A stretch of DNA of 64,000 nt from Autumnicola tepida (GCF_031846485.1 NZ_JAVRHQ010000012.1:75289-139288), one strand, 5' to 3'. Positions 34,409 to 43,373 are shown, counted from the first letter of the stretch. Translations and numbers: made by a program. The notes: generated by a model not told the origin, from the letters alone.

Positions 34409-35236
34409 ATGGCTAAGATATCCGCCGCAGAAGTAAATAAATTAAGAAAAGCTACCGGTGCAGGAATGATGGACTGCAAAAAGGCTCTGGTAGAAGTTGA
34501 TGGTGATTTTGACAAGGCAATTGAAGTGCTTCGTAAAAAAGGACAAAAAGTTGCTGCCAAGAGAGCAGACAGGGAATCCAGTGAAGGTGCTGCCATCGCA
34601 AAAGTGAATGACGACAACACTAAAGGTGTGGTTATTTCTTTAAACTGTGAAACAGATTTCGTTGCTAAAAACGAAGATTTTGTAGCCCTGGCACAGAGTC
34701 TTGCTGAACTTGCCCTTGACTACAGCACAAAAGAAGAACTTTTGGCTGCAGATTACAAAGGAATCACTGTTCAGGATAAACTTACCGAGCAAACCGGCGT
34801 TATTGGTGAAAAAATTGAGATAGGCGCTTTTAAAACCCTACAGGCTCCTTTCGTAGGATCTTACATCCACGCGGGGAACAAAATTGCCGTTGTTACAGGA
34901 CTTTCTGCTAATGTAGACGGTGCAGACGAAGCTGCCAAAAACGTTTCTATGCAGGCTGCTGCTATGAATCCAGTGGCTTTAAATGAAGACGGGGTAGACC
35001 AGTCTACTATCGATAAAGAAATTGAAATCGCTAAAGACCAGCTTCGCCAGGAAGGTAAGCCTGAAGAAATGCTTGACAATATCGCTAAGGGTAAAATCAA
35101 ACGTTTCTTTAAAGACAATACTTTGGTGAACCAGGATTATATTAAAGGAAACAAAGAAAGCGTTGCCGATTATGTAAAATCTGTAGACGCATCTCTTACT
35201 GTTGTTGGCTTTGAAAGAGTAGCTTTAGGAGAATAA
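34409..35236 (+). CDS. tsf: Elongation factor Ts
   Basis: Nucleotide exchange factor for EF-Tu. 275 aa with the UBA-like N-terminus (AAEVNKLRKATGAGMMDCKKAL), the TDFV motif that contacts EF-Tu (NCETDFVAKNEDF), two dimerisation-type subdomains, and the C-terminal QDYIKG-type motif. Ends with a strong terminator. Confidence 0.98.
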   Translation: MAKISAAEVNKLRKATGAGMMDCKKALVEVDGDFDKAIEVLRKKGQKVAAKRADRESSEGAAIAKVNDDNTKGVVISLNCETDFVAKNEDFVALAQSLAELALDYSTKEELLAADYKGITVQDKLTEQTGVIGEKIEIGAFKTLQAPFVGSYIHAGNKIAVVTGLSANVDGADEAAKNVSMQAAAMNPVALNEDGVDQSTIDKEIEIAKDQLRQEGKPEEMLDNIAKGKIKRFFKDNTLVNQDYIKGNKESVADYVKSVDASLTVVGFERVALGE

Positions 35237-35261
35237 TTTCTTCGGAAGAAAATAAATCTTT

Positions 35262-35294
35262 AAACCGCTTTCTCCTTCAGGAAGCGGTTTTTTA
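35262..35294 (+). terminator. Terminator after tsf
   Basis: AAACCGCTT / AAGCGGTTT with an 11-base loop and TTTTTTATT. Confidence 0.9.
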
Positions 35295-35415
35295 TTTTTA
35301 AACAGGAAGCATTTGCCAAAGCTAATTTGCCCGCTATCTTCTGCTACAGAACGATAATTGGCATTTTAAACCCTCGTCTTTTTCCGCCGGAAACTTTCAA
35401 AATTAATCCAAAATT

Positions 35416-36138
35416 ATGTCTGTCGAAACCTTTAAATTCAAACAATTCTCTGTAGAACAGGATAAATGTGCTATGAAAGTTGGCACCGATGGTGTTCTGC
35501 TGGGTGCCTGGTCTTCTCTTGAACATCATCCGGAAAGCATTCTTGATGTTGGAACCGGCACCGGCCTTATCGCCCTTATGATGGCCCAGCGTTCTGAGGC
35601 CTTTCTTATAGACGCCCTGGAAATTGAAGAAAACGCCTATGAGCAGGCCGTAGAAAATTTTGAAGCTTCAGATTGGGGCGATCGGTTGTTCTGTTACCAC
35701 GCGGCGTTCGATGAGTTTGTTGAAGAAATGCAGGAAGAAGAGAAGTACGATCTCATTATTTCCAATCCGCCTTTCCATTCTGAAGATTACAAAACCGGAA
35801 ACGAAACCCGCGATCAGGCCCGTTTTGCTGAAGCTCTGCCGCTTCCAGAATTATTGGAAGGAGCTTCCCTCCTGCTTTCCGAAAACGGTCATTTAGACTT
35901 TATCATTCCTTTTTCTGAAGAAGAGAAGGCGGTAAGAATCGCAGCGACATATCAATTATTTCCGCGGAAGATAACGCGGGTTAAAGGAAATGCACAGTCG
36001 GCTATAAAACGAAGTATGCTAAGTTTCAGTTTTCATAAAACAGAAACACAGGAAGATGAGCTTATCCTGGAAATATCACGGCATAATTATACCGAAGAAT
36101 TTAAAAAAATGGCCGCTCCTTTTTATTTAAAGTTGTAG
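35416..36138 (+). CDS. trmN6: tRNA1(Val) (adenine(37)-N6)-methyltransferase-like enzyme
   Basis: 240 aa class I SAM-dependent methyltransferase: FKQFSVEQDKCAMKVGTDGVLLGAW (YfiC-type N-terminus), SAM motif I ILDVGTGTGLIALMMAQ, and the N6-adenine motif IISNPPFHSE. In E. coli the enzyme methylates A37 of tRNA1(Val). The neighbours (tsf upstream) fit a translation setting. Related N6-methyltransferases acting on other RNA cannot be fully excluded. Confidence 0.88.
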   Translation: MSVETFKFKQFSVEQDKCAMKVGTDGVLLGAWSSLEHHPESILDVGTGTGLIALMMAQRSEAFLIDALEIEENAYEQAVENFEASDWGDRLFCYHAAFDEFVEEMQEEEKYDLIISNPPFHSEDYKTGNETRDQARFAEALPLPELLEGASLLLSENGHLDFIIPFSEEEKAVRIAATYQLFPRKITRVKGNAQSAIKRSMLSFSFHKTETQEDELILEISRHNYTEEFKKMAAPFYLKL

Positions 36139-36165
36139 AACAACACGTGCCAAAGTTCCACCTGC

Positions 36166-36184
36166 AAGGTTTTTAAAACCTTTT
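36166..36184 (+). terminator. Weak terminator after trmN6
   Basis: AAGGTTT / AAACCTT with a 3-base loop, then TT. Confidence 0.4.
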
Positions 36185-36288
36185 AATCCAAATCACCCAA
36201 TTTTGCCAGACTTTCTCTGAAAGACAATCCTCGATTTTTTAATTGAAACAAAACCGGCAAATCTTTACATCTTCTAAAAACAAAATCA

Positions 36289-36319
36289 TTGTTTACTGTA
36301 AAAGACTTGGTTACATTTG
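36289..36319 (+). promoter_or_regulatory. Flavobacterial promoter of gcdH
   Basis: TTG at 36289-36291, 20-base spacer, TACATTTG at 36312-36319; 17 bases then lead to the ATG at 36337. Confidence 0.65.
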
Positions 36320-36336
36320 TGTAAAACCGCACGCTT

Positions 36337-37512
36337 ATGAAACCAGACCAATTCCAGTCGCCTGATTATTACCAGCTTGACGAGCTACTTTCCGACGAAC
36401 ATAAAATGGTTCGTAACGCTACAAGGGAATTTGTAAAACGGGAAATTTCTCCAATAATCGAGCAGGCGGCACAGGAAGCTAAATTCCCAAAGCAGCTTAT
36501 AAAAGGCCTGGCTGAAATTGGCGCTTTTGGGCCTTACATTCCTGAAGAATACGGCGGCGCAGGCCTGGACCAGATTTCATACGGCCTCATTATGCAGGAG
36601 ATTGAAAGGGGCGACAGCGGCATACGTTCTACGGCTTCAGTACAATCTTCTTTGGTTATGTATCCCATTTTTAAATATGGAACCGAAGAGCAACGGAAAA
36701 AATTTCTGCCTAAACTTGCCACGGGAGCGCTTATTGGCTGTTTCGGTTTAACAGAACCCGATCACGGCTCCAATCCCGGTGGCATGACGACGAGTTTTAA
36801 AGACAAAGGAGATCATTTTCTGCTTAACGGCGCGAAAATGTGGATTTCGAACTCCCCATTTGCAGACATTGCCATTGTTTGGGCCAAAGACGATAATGGG
36901 CGCATCCACGGGCTGATTGTGGAACGCGGTATGGACGGCTTTTCCACCCCCGAAACCCACAACAAATGGTCCCTGCGCGCCAGCGCAACCGGAGAATTGA
37001 TCTTTGATAACGTGAAGGTTCCAAAAGAAAATCTGCTACCAAACAAAAGCGGTTTGGGAGCCCCACTTGGTTGCCTCGATTCGGCAAGATATGGAATCGC
37101 CTGGGGTGCGATTGGGGCGGCCATGGACTGCTACGACACTGCGCTTAGATACGCCAAAGAACGGGAGCAATTTGGAGTTCCTATTGCCTCAAAACAACTT
37201 CAGCAGAAAAAGCTGGCAGAAATGATTACTGAAATTACCAAAGCCCAGCTACTGGCCTGGCGCCTGGGAGTACTCAGAAATGAAGGAAAGGCAACTTCAG
37301 CACAAATATCCATGGCTAAAAGGAATAATGTGGATATGGCTCTTAAAATAGCCAGAGAGGCCCGTCAGGTTTTAGGCGGGATGGGAATTACCGGGGAATA
37401 CAGTATTATGCGACATATGATGAACCTGGAGAGTGTAATTACCTACGAAGGCACCCATGATATTCACCTGCTTATAACCGGTTTGGATATTACAGGGCAT
37501 TCGGCATTTTGA
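36337..37512 (+). CDS. gcdH: Glutaryl-CoA dehydrogenase-type acyl-CoA dehydrogenase
   Basis: FAD enzyme that oxidises and decarboxylates glutaryl-CoA to crotonyl-CoA in Lys/Trp breakdown. 391 aa with the family signatures: IPEEYGGAGLDQISYGLIMQEIERGDSGIRS, SVQSSLVMYPI (the Arg and Ser cluster typical of GCDH), CFGLTEPDHGSNP at the FAD/substrate site, and catalytic base Glu371 in YEGTHDIH near the C-terminus. Own promoter. Other short-chain acyl-CoA dehydrogenases are less likely given the SVQSSLVM block. Confidence 0.9.
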   Translation: MKPDQFQSPDYYQLDELLSDEHKMVRNATREFVKREISPIIEQAAQEAKFPKQLIKGLAEIGAFGPYIPEEYGGAGLDQISYGLIMQEIERGDSGIRSTASVQSSLVMYPIFKYGTEEQRKKFLPKLATGALIGCFGLTEPDHGSNPGGMTTSFKDKGDHFLLNGAKMWISNSPFADIAIVWAKDDNGRIHGLIVERGMDGFSTPETHNKWSLRASATGELIFDNVKVPKENLLPNKSGLGAPLGCLDSARYGIAWGAIGAAMDCYDTALRYAKEREQFGVPIASKQLQQKKLAEMITEITKAQLLAWRLGVLRNEGKATSAQISMAKRNNVDMALKIAREARQVLGGMGITGEYSIMRHMMNLESVITYEGTHDIHLLITGLDITGHSAF

Positions 37513-37575
37513 TTGAAGGGAAAAAGCCAAAAAGCCAAGAAGTTAATTAAAATCTTAAATCTCTTTTAAAAACCA

Positions 37576-37755
37576 TTACCTCAGGTCGAAACAGGGGCAG
37601 CGTTTACAACGCTTGCCCTTTTTGTACTTTTCACAGCATTCCTTCTTTAAAGGCTTGGGTTTTTTAGCCACCACCCCGTCCAGTCGCAGATAATCCCTGG
37701 ACTTTTCAGAATAAAAGATGATAACATTTACCGATGTACAAAAAAGCATCCCCAT
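37576..37755 (-). CDS. Small cysteine-rich basic protein
   Basis: A 59-codon frame between gcdH and the DUF3050 gene. The last third is strongly patterned: KKPKPLKKECCEKYKKGKR then CKRCPCFDLR, with five Cys in a CC-x8-C-x2-C-x-C spacing, suggesting a small metal site. The C-terminal signature recalls small hypothetical proteins found throughout Flavobacteriaceae. Start uncertain: ATG at 37755 or 37749, or a GTG that would leave only about 33 residues. Function unknown. Confidence 0.65.
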   Translation of the reverse strand: MGMLFCTSVNVIIFYSEKSRDYLRLDGVVAKKPKPLKKECCEKYKKGKRCKRCPCFDLR

Positions 37756-37841
37756 ATATTTAATATACCTTAAAAAGCCGGTAATCAGCGTTAATCAAAC
37801 CAAAAAATATGCCTCAAATTTCAGAAATCCCTGAATAGCTG

Positions 37842-37849
37842 TACTTTTG
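37842..37849 (+). promoter_or_regulatory. Flavobacterial -7 element (TACTTTTG) for the DUF3050 gene
   Basis: Full TAnnTTTG match. The in-frame TTG at 37847 lies inside it and so cannot be the translation start; the ATG at 37868 is used. Confidence 0.55.
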
Positions 37850-37867
37850 CAAAAAATCAGCACTTAT

Positions 37868-38650
37868 ATGATTCAGGAGATAAATGAAAGCCTACAACCG
37901 CAACGGGAGCAATTATTAAATCATTCTTTGTATAAGAAAATCGCTTCCCCACAACAGCTCCAGATTTTCATGGAGCACCATGTATACGCGGTGTGGGATT
38001 TCATGTCTTTGCTTACCGCCTTGCAGCAGAAATTCACCCGAACCACCAATCCGTGGATCCCGGTGGGAGACCCGGAAGTGCGTTACCTTATTAATGAGAT
38101 TGTTCTGGCTGAAGAAACCGATATTAACCTGCAGGGAAAGCGCCAGAGCCATTTTGAAATGTATTTAGACGCCATGACTTCGGCAGGAGCCGATACCAAC
38201 CGGGTAAAAGATTTTCTTCTACAGGTAACCCATGGCACCGATATTTTCCTGATTATCGCCGCAATTAAACTTCCGGTAAGCATCAAGCAATTCTTAAAAC
38301 ATACTTTTGATGTTATTTCTGAAGGAAAGCCGCACAACATTGCCGCTGCTTTTACATTTGGGAGAGAAGGCCTTATTCCCGGCATGTTTTCTTCAATTAT
38401 TGAAAACATACAGAAAAATTTCCCCGAAAAGGACCTGGAGCAATTTAAATATTACTTTGACCGCCATATAGAACTCGATGGTGATGAACATGGCCCCATG
38501 GCTTTTAAAATGGTAGAGAAATTGTGCGGGAATGATGCTGATAAATGGGAACAGGCCAGGACTACCGCTCAGCAATCCTTGGAAAGCCGTATAGAACTCT
38601 GGAACGGTATCGAGCAGGAAATTGAAGAAAAAACCCTGATTTACAGGTAA
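37868..38650 (+). CDS. DUF3050 protein (haem-oxygenase-like fold)
   Basis: 260 aa, all helical. Conserved features: FMEHHVYAVWDFMSLL near residues 31-46, WIPVGDPEVRYLINEIVLAEETD, FTFGREGLIPGMF, and FDRHIELDGDEHGPMAF. His/Glu pairs in EHH, EE, and DRHIE-DGDEH are spaced as in helical di-iron or haem-oxygenase-like proteins, so a metal centre is plausible. Reaction unknown. Its 3' end faces the ferredoxin gene on the other strand. Confidence 0.8.
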   Translation: MIQEINESLQPQREQLLNHSLYKKIASPQQLQIFMEHHVYAVWDFMSLLTALQQKFTRTTNPWIPVGDPEVRYLINEIVLAEETDINLQGKRQSHFEMYLDAMTSAGADTNRVKDFLLQVTHGTDIFLIIAAIKLPVSIKQFLKHTFDVISEGKPHNIAAAFTFGREGLIPGMFSSIIENIQKNFPEKDLEQFKYYFDRHIELDGDEHGPMAFKMVEKLCGNDADKWEQARTTAQQSLESRIELWNGIEQEIEEKTLIYR

Positions 38651-38686
38651 TTTCCTAACATGGCTCTATCAAGTTTTTAAAATTGT

Positions 38687-39022
38687 CTACATAGATTCCG
38701 GGGCGAGCTTTACCTCCAGCCCGTCCAGATCATCTGTAATGGGAATCTGGCAGCTTAAACGGCTATTCTCTTCAACAAAGAAAGCCTGGTCCAGCATATC
38801 TTCCTCTTCAATGCTTTGTTCGGGCAGCATATGTTCCAGGTTTAGGATGTAGCACTGGCAGGAAGCACACATGGCCATTCCGCCGCAAATGCCAATTGTA
38901 CCTTCAGGGGCCAGCTCGTAAGAACGGATTACCTCCATGAGGTTCATATTCATATCTGTGGGCGCGTCTACGGTGTGCGCTTCGCCTTCCCGGTCTATAA
39001 TGGTAATTTTTATATCAGACAT
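38687..39022 (-). CDS. 2Fe-2S ferredoxin (adrenodoxin type)
   Basis: 111 aa. Cluster ligands are the Cys set in GICGGMAMCASCQC (C-x5-C-x2-C) and the distant Cys in RLSCQI, the spacing of adrenodoxin/ISC ferredoxins. Expected role is electron supply for Fe-S cluster assembly or a monooxygenase. It lies 50 bases downstream of a ferredoxin reductase on the same strand, its likely electron donor. Confidence 0.92.
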   Translation of the reverse strand: MSDIKITIIDREGEAHTVDAPTDMNMNLMEVIRSYELAPEGTIGICGGMAMCASCQCYILNLEHMLPEQSIEEEDMLDQAFFVEENSRLSCQIPITDDLDGLEVKLAPESM

Positions 39023-39072
39023 ATCTGCAAGAAACCCCAGAGGTTGTTTTAAAACCGGTGAGGCTTATATTT

Positions 39073-40134
39073 TTAATTTATACTCTTAACTACTTCTTTT
39101 TTGGCTTCCTTTTTACTCCCGTCAAAACCACTCACCCCGCTTACCGTGGTGTACTTCATCACGTATTTCTTATCGGGAAATATCTTTTGATAGGCGCTCT
39201 GGCACATAATAGCTGCCTCGTGAAAACCGCATAAAATAAGCTTCAACTTTCCCGGATAAGTATTTACGTCACCAATGGCATAAACGCCCGGGATGCTGGT
39301 TTCATAATCATAGGCGTTGTTCACCTTGATGGCGTTCTTTTCAATTTCCAGCCCCCAGTCGGCTATAGGGCCAAGTTTTGGCGAAAGCCCGAACAGCGGG
39401 ATAAAATTATCAACTTCTTTTACCTCTTCTCCCCTGGCGGTATCTTTATGCCTTATAACCACAGCATCCAATTTATCTTCCCCCTGTAAACCCACAACTT
39501 CAGCATCGGTAATAAGATTTATCCTGCCCAATTTGGAAAGTTCTTCTACTTTTTCTACGGAATCCAAAGCCCCACGGAAATCCTTCCTACGGTGCACCAG
39601 TGCCACTTCCGAAGCGATATCTGCCAGATAGATGGACCAGTCTAAAGCCGAATCTCCACCTCCGGCAATTACCACGCGTTTGCCCCTGTAAATTTCAGGA
39701 TCACGTATAATGTAGGCCACGCCATTGTCTTCATAATCGGCAATATTGGCAATTGGGGGTTTTCGCGGTTCGAAACTGCCAAGCCCCCCGGCAATAACCA
39801 CTACCGGAGCCTGGTGCTGTGTGCCTTTATTTGTGGTCACAATAAAACTGCCATCGGACTGTTTGTCTATGGTTTCTGCCCGTTCCCCCAGGGTAAACCC
39901 GGGTTCGAATGGCCGAATTTGCTCCATAAGGTTCTTCACCAAATCCCCAGCAAGCACTTCAGGAAAACCGGGAATATCGTAAATGGGTTTTTTGGGATAA
40001 ATTTCGGAGCATTGGCCGCCTGGTTGTGGCAGGGCATCTATAAGATGGCATTTCAGCTTTAATAAGCCCGCTTCAAAAACGGCAAACAAGCCTGTAGGGC
40101 CCGCTCCTATTATAATGATATCGGTTTTAATCAT
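39073..40134 (-). CDS. Ferredoxin-NADP+ reductase (thioredoxin reductase-like, YumC type)
   Basis: 353 aa with two Rossmann folds: FAD GAGPTGLFAVFEAGLLKLK near the start, NAD(P) GGGDSALDWSIYLA at about 165, and the second FAD contact YAIGDVNTYPGKLKLILCGFHEAAI. The CxxC of thioredoxin reductase is absent, which marks the ferredoxin reductase branch. Downstream ferredoxin supports electron transfer NADPH to 2Fe-2S protein. Confidence 0.92.
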   Translation of the reverse strand: MIKTDIIIIGAGPTGLFAVFEAGLLKLKCHLIDALPQPGGQCSEIYPKKPIYDIPGFPEVLAGDLVKNLMEQIRPFEPGFTLGERAETIDKQSDGSFIVTTNKGTQHQAPVVVIAGGLGSFEPRKPPIANIADYEDNGVAYIIRDPEIYRGKRVVIAGGGDSALDWSIYLADIASEVALVHRRKDFRGALDSVEKVEELSKLGRINLITDAEVVGLQGEDKLDAVVIRHKDTARGEEVKEVDNFIPLFGLSPKLGPIADWGLEIEKNAIKVNNAYDYETSIPGVYAIGDVNTYPGKLKLILCGFHEAAIMCQSAYQKIFPDKKYVMKYTTVSGVSGFDGSKKEAKKEVVKSIN

Positions 40135-40159
40135 AATCTAAACTCCTGATGCCAAGCCC

Positions 40160-40402
40160 TTATCGCTCGATGTTAATAACCTGCTCGATTTGCGGCACGT
40201 ATTTTTTGATGGTCATTTCCACACCCGACTTTAAAGTCATCTGGTTTACGGAACAACCTACGCAGGCGCCTTCCAGCTGAACTTTTACCAGCCGGTCATC
40301 TTCAATAGAGATAAGGGAAATATTCCCCCCGTCACTTTCCAGAAACGGGCGAATTTCTGCCAAAGCTTTCTCTACGTTAAGTTTTACTTCTTCGCTTGTC
40401 AT
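40160..40402 (-). CDS. NifU-like iron-sulfur scaffold (C-terminal domain type)
   Basis: 80 aa consisting of the NifU C-terminal/Nfu domain: ALAEIRPFLESDGGNISL and the cluster site GACVGCSVNQMTLKSGVE (C-x2-C). Two monomers bind a 4Fe-4S cluster for delivery to target proteins. It immediately follows the Mrp-type ATPase, and the ferredoxin and its reductase come next, making a small Fe-S group. Confidence 0.93.
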   Translation of the reverse strand: MTSEEVKLNVEKALAEIRPFLESDGGNISLISIEDDRLVKVQLEGACVGCSVNQMTLKSGVEMTIKKYVPQIEQVINIER

Positions 40403-41569
40403 CTATTTCTTTTTAACGGCGCTACATCCGGCCATAGTGGTAATCTTAATAGCCTCGGTTGGAGGTAAGCTTTCATTCCTGTTCACGGTTTCCTGCACCA
40501 TGTTGCGGGTAATATTCTCAAAAGCCTTTTCAAGAGGAGTGGCGGTTTGCAATGCCGCGGGACGGCCAATATCACCAGACTCTCTCAAACTTTGCACTAA
40601 CGGGATCTCACCTAAAAAAGGCACCTGCAAATCTTCAGCAAGGTGCTTTGCCCCCTGTTGCCCAAAAATGTAATATTTGTTGTCCGGCAACTCTTCAGGA
40701 GTAAAGTAAGCCATATTTTCTACAATCCCCAATACCGGCACGTTTATGCTTTCCTGCTGGAACATGGCCACTCCTTTTTTGGCATCGGCCAAAGCTACAT
40801 TTTGCGGAGTGCTTACCACTACTGCCCCTGTAATTGGCAATGACTGCATAATGGAAAGATGGATATCTCCTGTTCCCGGAGGAAGGTCTACCAGCAAAAA
40901 GTCCAGTTCTCCCCAGGCCGCATCAAAAATCATCTGGTTTAAGGCTTTTGCAGCCATGGGGCCTCTCCAGACCACTGCCTGGTTAGGTTTGGTGAAGAAA
41001 CCAATCGATAAGATCTTAACGCCGTAATTCTCCACCGGCTTCATTTTAGACTTCCCGTCTACATTCACAGAAAGAGGCCTTTCTGCCTCCACATCGAACA
41101 TCATTGGGGTTGAAGGGCCATAAATATCGGCATCAAGAATTCCTACCTTGAAGCCCATTTTAGACAAAGTGACCGCAAGGTTCGCGGTAACCGTAGATTT
41201 TCCAACCCCGCCTTTTCCTGAAGCCACCGCGATAATATTGTTAATCCCGGGAATGGGTTTGCCTTTAATTTCCGGCTTCTTTTTCTCAGGGGCTTCTACT
41301 TTTATATTGACTTTCACTTTGGCCTTTTGATACACCTTTTCGTGAATAGCCTTCATCACATCAACCTCTGCCCGCTTTTTTATATGAAGCGCCGGCGAAC
41401 CCAAAACCAGGTCTACCTCCACTTCATCCCCAAAAACCATAATGTTCTGAACCACCCCGGCTTCAACCATATTTTTGCCTTCGCCGGCCACAGAAATAGT
41501 TTCCAGGGCTTTTAAAATCTCTTTTTTATTCAATACCACGATATTATATTTTTCAGCAGAAGAAATCAT
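40403..41569 (-). CDS. Mrp/NBP35-type Fe-S cluster carrier ATPase
   Basis: 388 aa: N-terminal MIP18/DUF59 domain (about 10-95), a linker, then the MinD-like ATPase with deviant Walker A ASGKGGVGKST (about 117), Walker A-prime ILDADIYGPS, and LLVDLPPGTGD. In the family it stores and passes Fe-S clusters to apo-enzymes. One Cys lies near the C-terminus (AGCSAV). Start ATG at 41569 is accepted; a TTG at codon 13 would give NKKEILKALE, the more usual opening. Directly upstream of the NifU-like gene. Confidence 0.93.
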   Translation of the reverse strand: MISSAEKYNIVVLNKKEILKALETISVAGEGKNMVEAGVVQNIMVFGDEVEVDLVLGSPALHIKKRAEVDVMKAIHEKVYQKAKVKVNIKVEAPEKKKPEIKGKPIPGINNIIAVASGKGGVGKSTVTANLAVTLSKMGFKVGILDADIYGPSTPMMFDVEAERPLSVNVDGKSKMKPVENYGVKILSIGFFTKPNQAVVWRGPMAAKALNQMIFDAAWGELDFLLVDLPPGTGDIHLSIMQSLPITGAVVVSTPQNVALADAKKGVAMFQQESINVPVLGIVENMAYFTPEELPDNKYYIFGQQGAKHLAEDLQVPFLGEIPLVQSLRESGDIGRPAALQTATPLEKAFENITRNMVQETVNRNESLPPTEAIKITTMAGCSAVKKK

Positions 41570-41648
41570 CTGCTCAATTTAGCCTGAAGAGGCTGTTTTT
41601 CAAAAATACCCAATCCCCATAACAGCTTATGTAGATTGATTCTAAATG

Positions 41649-41656
41649 CAAATATA
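41649..41656 (-). promoter_or_regulatory. Flavobacterial -7 element (TATATTTG) for the Mrp operon
   Basis: Full TAnnTTTG match on the minus strand, about 80 bases before the start codon. Confidence 0.45.
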
Positions 41657-41715
41657 GGTTGAAAACCTAAGAATACGAAGTATTTACCTATAATTGATTT
41701 ATGGAAATATAAGGC

Positions 41716-42078
41716 CTATTGATGATCTTTATCTTGACAGGAGTTCTGATTGAGTTCTCTCATAGGATCCCAGAAGATGGTCTCAAAATCCTGAATTTGA
41801 AGCTCCCTCACCTCAACACCTTCCTCTTCCAGCAACAACTGCATGGCATTGGTGCCGCTAAAGTGATTTTTACCTGTAAGCAGGCCTTTGCGGTTCACCA
41901 CCCGGTGCGCGGGAATATTGTCCATCCCTTTTGAAGCATTCATTGCCCATCCCACCATCCTGGCACTTTGCGGTGAGCCCAGGAATTTCGCTATCGCGCC
42001 GTAAGACGTCACCCTTCCTGGCGGTATTTTTTCCACTACCTGATAAACTCTTTCAAAAAAGCCGCTGTTGACGCTCAT
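41716..42078 (-). CDS. Alkyltransferase-like (ATL) protein
   Basis: 120 aa corresponding to the DNA-binding domain of O6-methylguanine methyltransferases: IPPGRVTSYGAIAKFLGSPQSARMVGWAM and PAHRVVNRKGLL. The catalytic Cys of PCHRV is Ala, as in ATL proteins, which flip and flag alkylated guanines for nucleotide excision repair without transferring the group. Overlaps the LysE-type gene upstream by four bases (ATGA). Confidence 0.92.
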   Translation of the reverse strand: MSVNSGFFERVYQVVEKIPPGRVTSYGAIAKFLGSPQSARMVGWAMNASKGMDNIPAHRVVNRKGLLTGKNHFSGTNAMQLLLEEEGVEVRELQIQDFETIFWDPMRELNQNSCQDKDHQ

Positions 42079-42698
42079 GCGTTGTAGATTCTTACCAGTG
42101 TGATAATCACCAGCACCAGCATTAACCCAGCCATAAAATAGTTGGAGTAGCGGGCAAAGGTTTCAGTCTTTCCTTCTATCCTGTCAAAAAAGAGCACGTA
42201 AGAATACAGGCTCGTAAAAGTACCCACAGAAGCCGCTACGGCAAAAGTGATAATTTTATACCAATGATAAGTTACACCAACCCCAACATTTAAAGCCCCT
42301 GCAATGGCCACAAAATATGGAATGGGAAACACATTTAAAGCAGCAATCAACATTCCTTTAAAGATACTATTGGAATTTGCCTTGTGGGATTTGTGTTCTA
42401 TTCCCGTTTTACGTTTGGCCATCACAAAAAAGTAGATGCCAAGTATTAAAAAAATCACCAGGCCAGCACGAAGCAGTATGTTCTGAACAAAAGGATTTGC
42501 AAAAATATATTTTGCCAGCAGCACCGCAATAAAGGCCTGAAGCAAAACAATACTGGAAGCTCCTGCAGCTACGTACATCCCGCTCTTCTTTCCATCTTTG
42601 ACGCAGGTTTTCGCAACAGTCATATTTACCAGGCCGGGAGGCAAAACTCCAAGCAAGGCAGCAAAATAGGTGATGATAAAAAGTTTAGCTTCTTCCAA
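42075..42698 (-). CDS. LysE/RhtB-family transporter
   Basis: 207 aa with six membrane helices (about 5-25, 40-65, 70-90, 112-130, 140-165, 185-205). The family hallmark GVLPPGLVNMTVAKTCV is in the first loop. LysE members export amino acids; substrate unknown. Between trmB and the ATL gene in one operon. Confidence 0.85.
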   Translation of the reverse strand: MEEAKLFIITYFAALLGVLPPGLVNMTVAKTCVKDGKKSGMYVAAGASSIVLLQAFIAVLLAKYIFANPFVQNILLRAGLVIFLILGIYFFVMAKRKTGIEHKSHKANSNSIFKGMLIAALNVFPIPYFVAIAGALNVGVGVTYHWYKIITFAVAASVGTFTSLYSYVLFFDRIEGKTETFARYSNYFMAGLMLVLVIITLVRIYNA

Positions 42699-42701
42699 TC
42701 T

Positions 42702-43373
42702 TTATTTTATCCTGAATTTTATATATGTGATGGGTTTTCCTTTTTCAAGATACTGTTTTTCGTAGAATGTTTGAATTTCGCGCACTTCTTTTGGCGAATA
42801 TTCATTTTTATAGATGTCGTGGTGAGCATAAAGCACCTCATGCCCTTCCCCATGCAACAGCCCCAGAGTATACCCGTGCATAAATTCACTGTCAGTTTTA
42901 AGATTCACAAGCCCTTCGGGTTTAAGGATACCCTTATATTTTTGCAGAAAATAGGCATTGGTTAAACGATGCTTGGTCCTTTTGTATTTGATTTGCGGAT
43001 CGGGAAAGGTAATCCAGATTTCTTCCACTTCATCTTCAGCAAAAGCATGGTCTATAAGCTCGATTTGCGTACGCAGAAAAGCCACATTGGCAAGGTTTTC
43101 TTCCAAAGCAGTCTTTGCCCCCCGCCAGAACCTGGCTCCTTTAATATCGATTCCTATAAAATTTGCTTCTGAATTTTGCCTGGCCAGGCCCACGCTGTAT
43201 TCTCCCTTTCCGCAGCCCAGCTCCAATATGAGCGGCTTGTTATTTCCGAAGAATTCACTCCACCTGCCTTTCCACTTAAACTGATTAGCCGTTAATTCTT
43301 CTCTTGAAGGCTGAATAACATTTGAAAAATCTTCATTTTCCCTGAACCTCTTAAGCTTATTTTTACTTCCCAC
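42702..43373 (-). CDS. trmB: tRNA (guanine-N7-)-methyltransferase
   Basis: 223 aa, started at GTG 43373 (GSKNKLKRFRENEDF, the usual flavobacterial opening). The frame is open further upstream but would run past the divergent start at 43442. Family motifs: LELGCGKGEYSVGLA (SAM), FIGIDIKGARFWRGAKTA, WITFPDPQIKYKRTKHRLT, and the C-terminal FYEKQYLEKGKPITYIKFRI. Makes m7G46 in the tRNA variable loop. Confidence 0.95.
   Translation of the reverse strand: MGSKNKLKRFRENEDFSNVIQPSREELTANQFKWKGRWSEFFGNNKPLILELGCGKGEYSVGLARQNSEANFIGIDIKGARFWRGAKTALEENLANVAFLRTQIELIDHAFAEDEVEEIWITFPDPQIKYKRTKHRLTNAYFLQKYKGILKPEGLVNLKTDSEFMHGYTLGLLHGEGHEVLYAHHDIYKNEYSPKEVREIQTFYEKQYLEKGKPITYIKFRIK

Noticed and set aside
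37847..37867. TTG start for the DUF3050 gene
   Set aside because: The codon lies within the -7 promoter element and would precede the transcript start.
41887..41905. MGMT methyltransferase activity for the ATL gene
   Set aside because: The acceptor Cys is Ala (PAHRV), so no alkyl transfer is expected.
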